Below are positions 53,235-60,920 of a stretch of DNA of 64,000 bases, one piece after another. Position 1 is the stretch's first letter. Each line of letters begins with the position of its first letter. The translations under genes and the position numbers were made by a program. The stretch is from JAJECS01 sp965243625 (GTDB lineage Bacteria > Chloroflexota > UBA11872). The stretch is taken from the NCBI GenBank assembly GCA_965243625.1, contig CBDEVI010000002.1:1922001-1986000 (forward strand), read 5' to 3'. Below the pieces are notes generated by a model. It saw only the letters and a list, made by a program, of their open reading frames with translations, did not search any database and was not told the origin of the DNA.

Positions 53235-53912
53235 ATGTTGCGCGTCGGAATCGTCGCAGCGATCGCGTTTACGGTGGTCCTGGCGGCGTGCGGCGACACT
53301 GCCGCTCCAGCAGCGCCCGCCGCCGAGGCCGCACCGACGGCGACCGAAGCCCCCGCGCCGCCCACGGCAACGGACACTCCCGCTCCGCCGCCCGCGCCAA
53401 CGCCGCAGCCGACGGCCACGCAGGCGCCACAGCCAGCCGCCACGCCGACCCCGCCGCCGGCCCCAGCAAGGCCAGTTGCCGTCGACTTCTCGCTTCCAAG
53501 CGCCCAGGGTCCGCAATACACCCTGAGCTCATTCGCGGGGCAGCAGCCGGTGGTGGTGGTCTTCTACCGCGCTTTCTGGTGAGGGACCTGCCGCACCCAG
53601 CTCGTGGAGCTGCAGAAGCACTACCAGGAGTTCGAGTCTCGGGGCGTGGAGATCCTCGCCGTCAGCACCGACTCGCTGGAAGACACCGCCGGCATCGTGG
53701 AGCGGGTCGGCATCCAATTCCCGGTGCTCTACAACATCGAGGGCAACGTCCCCCGCGAATACGGCATCTTCAATCTCTACGGCGACGGGCTCGCCACGGG
53801 GTCGGCGTTCTTGATTGATCTTGACGGGAACCTGGCCTGGAAGTCGATCTACAGCGGCGTCCACGACCTGATCACGTCAGCCGACATCCTGGCGGCCATC
53901 GACGAGCTGTAG
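53235..53912 (+). CDS. Predicted selenoprotein: peroxiredoxin/thioredoxin-fold lipoprotein with in-frame TGA (copy 1)
   Basis: Read through TGA at 53580-53582 as selenocysteine, the gene encodes 225 residues. The signal peptide ends VVLAAC (lipid Cys 19). A Pro/Ala/Thr linker runs to ~78, then an AhpC/TSA-like domain starts at VAVDFSLPSAQGPQYTL. The active site is VVVFYRAFW-U-GTCRTQL, with U116 and a resolving-type Cys119. After the TGA the same frame continues without a break through VSTDSLEDTAG, FPVLYN, GSAFLIDLDG and a C-terminal helix to TAG. ATG 53235 has GAGGAG four bases upstream. A SECIS-like hairpin follows the TGA. Without recoding, only an inactive 115-residue stub would form. Likely role: peroxide or thiol redox chemistry outside the membrane. 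Confidence 0.87.
53598..53612 (+). promoter_or_regulatory. SECIS-like hairpin of selenoprotein copy 1
   Basis: CAGCTC (53598-53603) pairs perfectly with GAGCTG (53607-53612) around the loop GTG. The loop begins 21 nt after the in-frame TGA. Bacterial SECIS elements are short stem-loops just downstream of the UGA with a G in the first two loop bases, which this fits. The identical 15-bp hairpin occurs in copy 2. Confidence 0.7.
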
Positions 53913-54063
53913 CGCAACGGCGGCGCCCGCACGCCGGGGCGATCTGGCGGAAACGCGGATTGGCCGCCTCATCGCATTCATCGGCCGGCCAAAGGCCGCG
54001 ACGGCAAACCGGGACTACGCCACCGACGTAGAATTCGAGGGAAGAGGCGTCGGGAGAATCCGG

Positions 54064-55239
54064 GTGCGCGTCGGGATCATCGCGGTCGTCGCGCTGGCGG
54101 TCGTCCTGGCCGCGTGCGGCGAAGCCGCCGAGCCCGCGGAGCCCGCCGCCGAGGCGGCGCCCACGGCAACCGCGACTCCGCCGCCGGCGCCAACGGACAC
54201 TCCCGCTCCGCCGCCACCCGCGCCGACGCCAACCAGCCCGCCGACGCCCACCGCCGCTGCCGCACCGACTCCAGTAGCTGTCGCCGCAGCGCCAACTCCC
54301 ACGGCTGTTCCCGAGCCGACCTCGACCCCGGCGCCCGAACCCACGTCCACTCCGGCCCCAACGCCCACGCCGGCGCCCGCCCCAACGTTCACGCCACAAC
54401 CCACGCCCACCACGGCGCCCGCGCCGACACCGACTCCCGCACCCCAGCCCACGCCAACGCCACAGCCGACTCCCACGCGGGCACCAGAGCCCACGCCAAC
54501 GCCGCAACCGACGCCTACGCCCGCGCCGGAACCCACGCCGACTCCAACCCCCGAGCCGACGGCACTCGACCTTTATGACGACGACGGCAACGGTCGGATC
54601 TCATGCGCCGAAGCACGCGCGCACGGGATTGCCCCGGTCAGGAGCGACCATCCGGCGTACGAGTACATGACGGATCGAGACGGCGACGGCGTGGTTTGCG
54701 AGACGGCCGCGTCCACGCCGACGCCGGAACCGACCCCGACGCCGGAACCGACGCCCACACCACAGCCAACCCCGACCCCAACGTCCGCACCGGCCAGACC
54801 GGCCGCCGTCGACTTTTCGCTGCCAAGCGCTCAGGGCCCGCAATACACCCTGAGCTCATTCCAGGGACAGCAGCCGGTGGTGGTGGTGTTCTACCGCGCC
54901 TTCTGGTGAACGGCTTGCCGTACGCAGCTCGTGGAGCTGCAGAACAACTACCAGGAGTTCCAATCGCGCGGCGTGGAGGTCCTGGCTATCAGCACCGACT
55001 CGCTGGAAGACACCGCCGGTATCATTGCGCAGATCGGCATCGAATTCCCGGTGCTCTACAACACCGAAGGTGACGTGCCCAGGGCCTACGGCGTCTTCAA
55101 TCACTTTGGCGACGGTCTCGCCACGGGGTCGGCATTCCTGGTCGATCTGGACGGGAGTTTGGCCTGGAGTCGGATCTACAGCGGCGTCTACGACTTGATC
55201 ACATCCGCCGACATCCTGGCGGCCATCGACGCGCTGTAG
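54064..55239 (+). CDS. Predicted selenoprotein: Excalibur-peroxiredoxin lipoprotein with in-frame TGA (copy 2)
   Basis: 391 residues when TGA at 54907-54909 is read as selenocysteine. The signal peptide ends VVLAAC (lipid Cys 18). A ~125-residue Pro/Thr/Ala linker is followed by an Excalibur-like domain (~165-215) with LYDDDGNGRISCAEAR and DRDGDGVVCE, a Ca-binding type motif with two Cys. A second Pro/Thr linker leads to the AhpC/TSA-like domain from ~247, with FYRAFW-U-TACRTQL (U282, Cys285). After the TGA the frame continues to TAG at 55239, closely matching copy 1. Start GTG 54064. The gap to copy 1 is 151 bp; both have TAGAAT about 30 bp before the start. It arose by tandem duplication plus domain gain or loss. 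Confidence 0.87.
54160..54560 (+). repeat. Coding Pro/Thr/Glu-Pro repeat linker of selenoprotein copy 2
   Basis: Short units encoding P-T-P and E-P-T (cccacgcc, gagccgac and variants) recur across about 400 bp. They form a flexible extended linker between lipid anchor and Excalibur domain. A similar shorter stretch lies at 54710-54795. Confidence 0.75.
54925..54939 (+). promoter_or_regulatory. SECIS-like hairpin of selenoprotein copy 2
   Basis: CAGCTC (54925-54930) pairs with GAGCTG (54934-54939) around GTG, with one further G-C pair below (54924 with 54940). The loop starts 21 nt after the TGA, exactly as in copy 1. Flanking codons differ synonymously between the copies but the hairpin does not. 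Confidence 0.7.
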
Positions 55240-55314
55240 GCGCTTGACGGCGCCCGCTGCACGCCGTGGGCCGCGCGCCTACAATCGCCGCCGGCTTCAC
55301 CGACGGAAATCCCT

Positions 55315-56379
55315 ATGAATAACCCGCTGCGAGCCGGCGTGGTCGGCCTGACCGGCATCGGGGCCAATCGTCCCGGGCCAGGGCCGGGACCGGGCACCGG
55401 CTTCGAGATGCCGCATTCGCACGTCGCCGCCTATCGCCATGTCGCCGGCACCGAGCCGGTGGCGGTGTGCGACATCGTGCCCGAGAAGCTGGACGACTTT
55501 CACCGCACCTGGAGCGACGTGCTGCCCGACGTGCGCGGCTACACCGATTACCGCGAGATGCTGGCCCGCGAGGAGCTGGACGTGATCAGCGTGGCGACCC
55601 CGGACGACCGGCACGCGCAGATCGTGGTCGACGCGGTGGACGCCGGCGTGCGCGGGATCGTGTGCGAAAAGCCCATCGCCTCGACGCTGGCCGACGCCGA
55701 CCGCATGATCGCCGCCGTCGAGGCCGCGGGCGTCCCCATGCTGGTGGATCACACGAGGCGCTGGATGTTCCCATGGGTGCAGGTGGCGGAAGTGATTGCG
55801 TCCGGCGAAATCGGCGACGTGCAGCGGATCGTGGCCAACCAGGGCGGCCCGCGGGCGATGCTGTTTCGCAACGGCACCCACATGTTCGACACCATTCTCT
55901 GGTTCGCCGGCGGCACGCCCACCGCGGTCTACGCGATCGCCGAAGCCGGGTTCGAGGACTACCCTCCGCGCTATGCCAGCGACGGCGGCCACGACCCCGA
56001 CACCGACCCGGCCATGTCCGTGGTCGTCGAGTTCGACAACGGCGTGCGCGCCTTCTGGAACATGTGCAAGACCATGCCCCAGGTGTTCTCGCTGGAGGTC
56101 TTGGGCACTGCCGGGATCGCGCGTGTGGACGACTCGGGCAACGCGAGCGTCGTCGTCAAGAACGGCGGCGACTTTCAGCAGCGCAGCCTTCCCCGACCCC
56201 AGTACACCCTGGGCCACATCGCCGGCTGCGTCGAGGAAATGGTGCAGCTGATCCACCACGGCGGGCAGCCCTCGATGGACGGTCGGACATCGCGCCAGGT
56301 CGTGGAAGTGCTGCTGGCCGCGCTGCACTCGCAGCACGCCGGCAACGCCCGCATCACGCTGCCGATCACCGACGTGTAG
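55315..56379 (+). CDS. Gfo/Idh/MocA-family oxidoreductase
   Basis: 354 residues. An N-terminal Rossmann domain for NAD(P) has VVGLTGIGA, interrupted by an unusual Pro-Gly run (RPGPGPGPGTG, residues ~20-30) encoded by a short GC repeat. The family Lys motif CEKPIAS (~118) and DHTRRW follow. The C-terminal alpha/beta sheet domain (from ~150) includes FRNGTHMFDTI with a conserved His. The family oxidises or reduces sugars and inositols. The ATG at 55315 gives the usual N-terminus. It is downstream of the selenoprotein genes on the same strand, though a functional link is doubtful, and converges with a cytochrome gene. Confidence 0.9.
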   Translation: MNNPLRAGVVGLTGIGANRPGPGPGPGTGFEMPHSHVAAYRHVAGTEPVAVCDIVPEKLDDFHRTWSDVLPDVRGYTDYREMLAREELDVISVATPDDRHAQIVVDAVDAGVRGIVCEKPIASTLADADRMIAAVEAAGVPMLVDHTRRWMFPWVQVAEVIASGEIGDVQRIVANQGGPRAMLFRNGTHMFDTILWFAGGTPTAVYAIAEAGFEDYPPRYASDGGHDPDTDPAMSVVVEFDNGVRAFWNMCKTMPQVFSLEVLGTAGIARVDDSGNASVVVKNGGDFQQRSLPRPQYTLGHIAGCVEEMVQLIHHGGQPSMDGRTSRQVVEVLLAALHSQHAGNARITLPITDV

Positions 56380-56390
56380 GCGGCCCGCGG

Positions 56391-57326
56391 CTAAAGCGAC
56401 TTGATATAGGCCACGATCGCCAATAGCTCTTCGCGCGAGAGCAGCGTGTCGAGGTCGGCCTGCATCAGGCCTGCTTCGTATCCCTCCACGACTTCCGCGT
56501 TGGGGTCCACGATCGCGCGCAGCAGGTAGGCGTCGTCGGCGATGACCGTTGAGCCGTCGGCCAGCGTGACCCGGCTGAGGTAGACGCCCTGCCAGGTGGG
56601 CCCGATGCCGTCGGTCCCATCGCTGCTGTGGCACGCCTCGCAACCAATGGCGCGGACGAGCGAAGCCCCCAAGGCCGGATCAGGCGCCGCCACGGTGGGC
56701 GTGGGCTCCGGTGTGGGCGTGGGCGTTGGTTGCGGCGTAGGGGTTGGCGTTGGCGTTGGCGTCGGTGAGGGAGTCGGCGTGGGTGCCGGTGTTGGAGTCG
56801 GCGTCGGTTCCGGCGTGGGCGTGGGAGTCGGTTGCGGAGTCGGCGTGGGAGTGGGAGTGGGCCGCGGGGTCGGGGTCGGTTCCGGAGTTGGCGTGGGCTC
56901 CGGCGTGGGTGTCGGCGCGGCGGTCGGGGTGGGCGGCGGTGTCGCGGTGGGTTCCGGTGTCGCCGTTGGTTCCGGCGTGGTCGTCGGCTGGGGTGTGGGC
57001 GTAGGCGCCAGCGTCGGCGCGGGCGTCGCCGTGGGCGCTGGCGATGGGGTGGGCTCCGGGGTCTGCGTTGGCGTCGGAGTAGGCTCGGGCGTTGAGGTCG
57101 GCGTGGGTTCCGGCACGGGCGTAGGCTCGACCGTGGCAGTCGGCGCGAGCCTCGTCACCGTCGTCGGCGTCGAGGTTGGCGTGGGTGCAGGCGTGGGGGA
57201 TGCAGCCGGTGGCGTGGCCGCCGCAGGCGGAGCTGAGGCTTCCCCGCATGCCAGGCACAGGAAGCCCACCGCGACGATGACGCCCGCTATTCGGGAGATG
57301 CTCGAGGGACCGGTCGACCGGCGCAT
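56391..57326 (-). CDS. Lipoprotein c-type cytochrome with very long Pro/Thr linker
   Basis: 311 residues. A signal peptide with LCLAC (lipid Cys ~26) is followed by about 180 residues of PTP/EPTPT repeats. The C-terminal ~85 residues are a cytochrome c domain with CEACH and GIGPTWQGVYL. ADGSTVIADDAYLLRAI and a candidate axial Met in AGLMQADLDTLL follow. The spacing resembles the cytochrome domain fused to cytochrome oxidase subunit II, but no oxidase core is present. The linker could extend the haem far from the membrane. The ATG at 57326 is preferred over an upstream Arg-rich extension. Its base composition is distorted by the repeat. Confidence 0.88.
   Translation of the reverse strand: MRRSTGPSSISRIAGVIVAVGFLCLACGEASAPPAAATPPAASPTPAPTPTSTPTTVTRLAPTATVEPTPVPEPTPTSTPEPTPTPTQTPEPTPSPAPTATPAPTLAPTPTPQPTTTPEPTATPEPTATPPPTPTAAPTPTPEPTPTPEPTPTPRPTPTPTPTPQPTPTPTPEPTPTPTPAPTPTPSPTPTPTPTPTPQPTPTPTPEPTPTVAAPDPALGASLVRAIGCEACHSSDGTDGIGPTWQGVYLSRVTLADGSTVIADDAYLLRAIVDPNAEVVEGYEAGLMQADLDTLLSREELLAIVAYIKSL
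56690..57220 (-). repeat. Coding PTP/EPTPT repeat array of the long-linker cytochrome
   Basis: About 530 bp of near-repeats of 6-12 bp (ggcgtgggcgtt, ggttccggcgtg on the plus strand) encode Pro-Thr-Pro-Glu units. It makes long false frames rich in Gly-Val on the other strand. Confidence 0.8.
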
Positions 57327-57541
57327 GGGTCCGCCCCGGCGACCACGGGCGAATCTACGCACGCGTCGGTTCACACAGCTCGCGAGTCACGGGCATTCAG
57401 GAAACCGTGCTCGGGGCCATGCGAATGTGTCCTGCAATCTCGTCGCGCGGCGCATACGCGAGAGAGTATCGCGCGAGACTGGTAAATTCTGCCGTTGCTC
57501 CCCTTGAGTGCCCGCGGCAGGCAGCAGAGGTCGTCTTGGTC

Positions 57542-58501
57542 GTGCCGGAACAGTCTCCGCAGCGGAATCTGGCGATTGTCACTCGCAACGTCCTCGCTCA
57601 AGCCGTGCAGCTGATGGGGACGGTCGTGTCCTATTCGGCGACGGCGCTCCTGCTTGCGGTCACCCTGTTCGTGGCGATCCTGCCCGCGCGCCTTGTGGAT
57701 GCGGCCGCCGCCTGGCTGGGACGCCGCGTGTATGCCCGGGGCGGGCGTCGCTCGCGCCAGCTGCGCGCCAACCTGTCGGTGGCCATGGGCCCATCGGCCT
57801 CGGCGCAAGACGTAAACGCCGCGGCCGGGGATGTCTATGCCAGTTACGGGCGCTACCTGGTGGAGTACTTCACGATGATCTGGCCCGATTGGTGGCGCCG
57901 ACACCGCCGGGTCGAGATCGATTCGTCAGAGTTGGCGGCCGCGCTCGATGCAGGCCGGGGCGCCATCATCGTGAGCATGCACGCTGCGAGCTTTGAGATC
58001 GCCGCCCGCGAGCTGCGACGGCGACACGCACCCATCTCTTCCGCCGGCGAACGGCTGCGTCCGCACTGGCTGGGGCGCGTGTTCGCGATGATCCGACGAC
58101 AGGCAAAGATCGAGGTGCACGACGAGCGCGAGGCCGCCCGCCCGCTGCTGCGCGCGCTGCGCCGCAACGAGGCCGTGGGACTGGCCGCGGACCGCGTCAT
58201 CATCGGCGACGGCGTGCCAGTGCAGCTGTGCGGCGAGACCGCGCTGCTCCCCAAGGGGCCCGCGCTGCTCGCCATCATGAGCGGCGCGCCGCTGATGCCC
58301 GCCTTCACCCGCCGCTTGCCCGACGGGCGCGTGCAGGGCTACTTCGGACGCGCCATCCACCTGCGCGACCTGGACCGCTCGAACGACGGCCTGCAGGAAG
58401 GCGTGCAACGCATGGCGGATGTGCTGACGGAGATGATCGGCTACGGCTACCGCAGCTGGTACGCCCTGCACCCGGTGTGGCAAGCGGCGCGGGTGCGATA
58501 G
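57542..58501 (+). CDS. Lysophospholipid/lipid A-type acyltransferase (HtrB/PatA-like)
   Basis: About 319 residues. An N-terminal helix (ALLLAVTLFVAILP) precedes a conserved core with the H-x4-E acyltransferase motif (SMHAASFEIA), and later GLAADRVI, LPKGPALLAIMSGAPLMPAF. This is the LpxL/HtrB superfamily, which includes mycobacterial PatA that acylates phosphatidylinositol mannosides. As no lipid A genes are seen here, glycolipid acylation is the more likely role. The start is uncertain: GTG 57542 was used, with other codons upstream in a poorly conserved stretch. It is divergent from the cytochrome gene. Confidence 0.85.
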   Translation: MPEQSPQRNLAIVTRNVLAQAVQLMGTVVSYSATALLLAVTLFVAILPARLVDAAAAWLGRRVYARGGRRSRQLRANLSVAMGPSASAQDVNAAAGDVYASYGRYLVEYFTMIWPDWWRRHRRVEIDSSELAAALDAGRGAIIVSMHAASFEIAARELRRRHAPISSAGERLRPHWLGRVFAMIRRQAKIEVHDEREAARPLLRALRRNEAVGLAADRVIIGDGVPVQLCGETALLPKGPALLAIMSGAPLMPAFTRRLPDGRVQGYFGRAIHLRDLDRSNDGLQEGVQRMADVLTEMIGYGYRSWYALHPVWQAARVR

Positions 58502-58531
58502 CGGCCGACTAATCCAGACCAGGGGCCGGAC

Positions 58532-58559
58532 GGGCGGGTTGGAAACCCGCCCCTACCGA
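58532..58559 (-). repeat. Partial copy of the repeat-element palindrome
   Basis: gggcgggtt and aacccgccc pair around gga, followed by cctaccg. In reverse orientation this equals the ggtaggggcggg palindrome part of the element at 25997-26128. The rest of the element is missing. Confidence 0.5.
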
Positions 58560-58594
58560 CACGCAGAAGAGTGCAACACCCTCGGCACAAATGT

Positions 58595-58672
58595 CCCCAA
58601 AATCCGTTCGCTGAACCCTTCGACAAGCTCAGAGCCTGCCCCGTACTCGATACGGGGGCGAACGGATTGGGG
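58595..58672. repeat. Nested inverted repeat (REP-like)
   Basis: An outer inverted repeat (aatccgttcg at 58601-58610 with cgaacggatt at 58659-58668, plus CCCC/GGGG at the edges) encloses a perfect 7-bp-arm hairpin (58639-58657). It also includes ttcgacaagctca, which recurs at about 62145. It could fold as a branched structure between two gene ends or act as a dispersed repeat. Confidence 0.5.
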
Positions 58673-58703
58673 CAGAGCCGGTGATCTTATGCCGCGATTC
58701 CTA

Positions 58704-59453
58704 CTACGCGTTGCCGGCGCTCTTGAGAAACTCCCGCGCGCCGGCCTCCAGCCAGGGCGTCCAGGGCGGGTGCAGGAAGCGGGCGCCGACGTCGATCCAG
58801 TGGGCCGCGTCTGACGTGAAGGCGAGAGTGCCCGCCACCCGACCGGCGGCGACGATCTGGCGAATCGTCTTCTCCGTCAGCTCGCGAATCTCCGGCGCGG
58901 TGTTGTCCAGGATCCCCATGCTCTGGCCGAGGTCGGAGGGCGCCACGAAGAACACGTCGATGTGGTCGACCTCGAGCAACTCCGGCAGGTTGCGGACCGC
59001 CTGTATGTCCTCCACCAGGATCACGATCAGCGTTTCGTCGTTCGCCTTGTTCAGGTAGTCGTCCACGCCGTAGCCCTGGCGCGAGCCGAACATGCCGCGA
59101 TGCCCGATGGGCGCGAACTTGGCGGCGTCCACGATTTGCCGCGCCTCGTCGGCGGTGTTGACGTGCGGTACCACGATGCCCTGCGCGCCCTGGTCGAGGG
59201 TGCGGTAGATGATGCCGGGCTCCACGCGGTTGACGCGCACGATGGACGTCACGCCCCAGAGATCGCAGGCGCGCGTGAGGTCGGCGATGTCGCCGAAGTC
59301 GACTGGGCCGTGCTCGGCCTCGATCCAGAAGCCATCGAATCCCCACGGGCCCATGAGGTCGATCATGTCGGGCGTGTTCACGCCTGCCGGGACGGTGGCG
59401 ACCCCGCCCTCGGCAAGCTTGCGCTTGATGCGGTTCGGTCGGAGTTCGGCCAT
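58704..59453 (-). CDS. HpcH/HpaI aldolase family protein
   Basis: 249 residues, a class II pyruvate-type aldolase. Signature pieces are GFWIEAEHGPVD (catalytic His region), IVRVN, GIVVPHVNTADEAR, GMFGSRQGYG and VILVEDIQAV (metal Glu). It would cleave 4-hydroxy-2-oxo acids such as those from sugar-acid or aromatic breakdown, releasing pyruvate and an aldehyde. Start ATG 59453. It lies downstream of the second sialidase-like gene on the same strand, about 290 bp away. The substrate is unknown. Confidence 0.9.
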   Translation of the reverse strand: MAELRPNRIKRKLAEGGVATVPAGVNTPDMIDLMGPWGFDGFWIEAEHGPVDFGDIADLTRACDLWGVTSIVRVNRVEPGIIYRTLDQGAQGIVVPHVNTADEARQIVDAAKFAPIGHRGMFGSRQGYGVDDYLNKANDETLIVILVEDIQAVRNLPELLEVDHIDVFFVAPSDLGQSMGILDNTAPEIRELTEKTIRQIVAAGRVAGTLAFTSDAAHWIDVGARFLHPPWTPWLEAGAREFLKSAGNA

Positions 59454-59709
59454 GCTGAAGAGTCCTTACGGTTGTCGACGGGCGGACCGGCGACCGTCAG
59501 CGTAAGGCATGCCGCCGCAGCATGTTGTCCGCGTGCCGAATATCGTGGACGGCGGGAATTAACGCCAGATATCGACTTGGAACCGTCCAATTCGGCCCTG
59601 GGGCGTCCGCAATTGGTCGGAATTCCACCAAGCGCCCACCTTGGGACGGGGGTTTTTTGGCACGTTCGGGCAGTTGCTTCGACTACGAACTAAAATGGCA
59701 CGCGCGCTT

Positions 59710-59724
59710 CCGGGACGCTCCCGG
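59710..59724 (-). terminator. Short hairpin after the second sialidase-like gene
   Basis: ccggga and tcccgg pair around a 3-nt loop, 17 bp beyond the minus-strand stop. An AT-richer ATTTTAG follows about 13 nt later on that strand. It is a weak terminator candidate. Confidence 0.3.
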
Positions 59725-59741
59725 GCAAGCCGACGGCTCCG

Positions 59742-60833
59742 CTAGGTGCGGGTGACGGTGATGAACGTCCCGGACACCTCGCTCATGCGTGGGTTGTTCG
59801 GGTCGGTGCGGCCGTAGGCGGCCAGCAGCACGTCGGGAGCGACCGCTTCGATCCAGTCGTAGCTGCCGCAGTCCCAGGGCTGCGGGCCCAGGTGCAGGCA
59901 AAAGTGCCCGAACCAGGTATGGCCATCGTCCAGGCTGAACGCCAGCCAGTCACCGGGACGGCCGTAGATCACCGCCAGCACGCCGTTGTCCAGGCGGCAG
60001 GCGTTGGGCCAGACGCCGCGGTCGGCGATTGGATCGGCCACGCTCCAGGTGCGCCCGTCATCCGCCGAGCGGCTCAGGTACAGCGGGGAATAGCGGGCGT
60101 CGTAGCGCCCCCCGCTGCGCATGAAGCACAGCACTTCGCCATTCGGCAGGGTCAGCAGCGCCGGTTCATCGAAGCCCTCGATCCGCACGTGGTCGCCGGG
60201 CATCAGGTCCGACGCCACCGTGGCGCGGTAGTGCCAGCTCCGGCCGCGGTCCGTGGAGCGCACGACGTAGGTGCTGTACTTGCGATGGCCCGCAAACCGC
60301 CCGTGCACGCCGGCCAGCAGGCTGCCGTCGCTGAGCGTCACGGTGTTGTGATCGACGTAGGAGTCCACGTGGAAGCCCCAGCGCTCGCTCTCACCTTCGG
60401 CGAGCTGCGGAACGCCGGAAATCTCCACCGTCTCCGCGGCAAACGTTTGTCCCCCGTCGGTCGAACGAAAGGCGCGACCCAGGTACACGCCCGATCTATC
60501 CGTCGTGCCGAGCCAGGGCTCCTCGGAACCTTCCAGGGCGACCAACTCGCCGTCCGGGAACTGGTAGACGTGCCAGCTCGGCCACGCCGGCGCCGGCTCC
60601 CAGGTCTGGCCCGCGTCCGGTGACGCGCGCCAGGTCATGGCGCCGTCCTCCGAGGGGACGTTGCCCGCGATCAGGCGGCCATCGCGAAGATTGAACAGGA
60701 ATCCGGCCGGACAGAAGCGGTCTTGCTCCGGAATCAGCGTGATGGTGTTCTCGACCTGAATCGTCAGTCCAGGCAGCTCGTAGCGCCCGCGGCACCGCGC
60801 TTCGTGGTCGACGGGCATGGTCTTGGCAGCCAT
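59742..60833 (-). CDS. Sialidase/BNR-repeat family protein (second)
   Basis: 363 residues with propeller-type Asp-box-like motifs: SPDAGQTWE, STDGGQTF, STDRGRSW, SADDGRTW and SLDDGHTW. The regular spacing of about 60 residues fits a six-bladed neuraminidase-type fold. Candidate Arg residues for substrate carboxylate binding occur in RSGGRYDARYS. No signal peptide is seen from ATG 60833. It is shorter than the sialidase-like protein at 14104 and lacks its C-terminal beta-sandwich. Activity on sialic acid is not established. Confidence 0.8.
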   Translation of the reverse strand: MAAKTMPVDHEARCRGRYELPGLTIQVENTITLIPEQDRFCPAGFLFNLRDGRLIAGNVPSEDGAMTWRASPDAGQTWEPAPAWPSWHVYQFPDGELVALEGSEEPWLGTTDRSGVYLGRAFRSTDGGQTFAAETVEISGVPQLAEGESERWGFHVDSYVDHNTVTLSDGSLLAGVHGRFAGHRKYSTYVVRSTDRGRSWHYRATVASDLMPGDHVRIEGFDEPALLTLPNGEVLCFMRSGGRYDARYSPLYLSRSADDGRTWSVADPIADRGVWPNACRLDNGVLAVIYGRPGDWLAFSLDDGHTWFGHFCLHLGPQPWDCGSYDWIEAVAPDVLLAAYGRTDPNNPRMSEVSGTFITVTRT

Positions 60834-60920
60834 CTGGCGCTCGCTTTCCGGTGTTGACGGGACGGACCGGACGCCGATGGTAGCGCCGCTCGGCGTCGTG
60901 CCCCGGAGAAGAGGAAGCGC

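Noticed and set aside
53580..54909. TGA read as tryptophan (alternative genetic code)
   Set aside because: Trp is encoded by TGG throughout, and many genes end properly at TGA, including GTGA and ATGA overlaps. The residue needed at this site is Cys-like, not Trp; a TGG Trp directly precedes it.
53175..55239. Frameshift, pseudogene or nonsense-mutation explanation for the split peroxiredoxin genes
   Set aside because: Both copies carry the same TGA at the same active-site codon, the frame is unchanged on either side, and downstream sequence is well conserved with synonymous changes. Independent decay at the same codon is unlikely.
56596..57507. Gly/Val-rich plus-strand frame of about 300 residues
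   Set aside because: It is the reverse of the Pro/Thr repeat in the minus-strand cytochrome c gene and lacks any domain.
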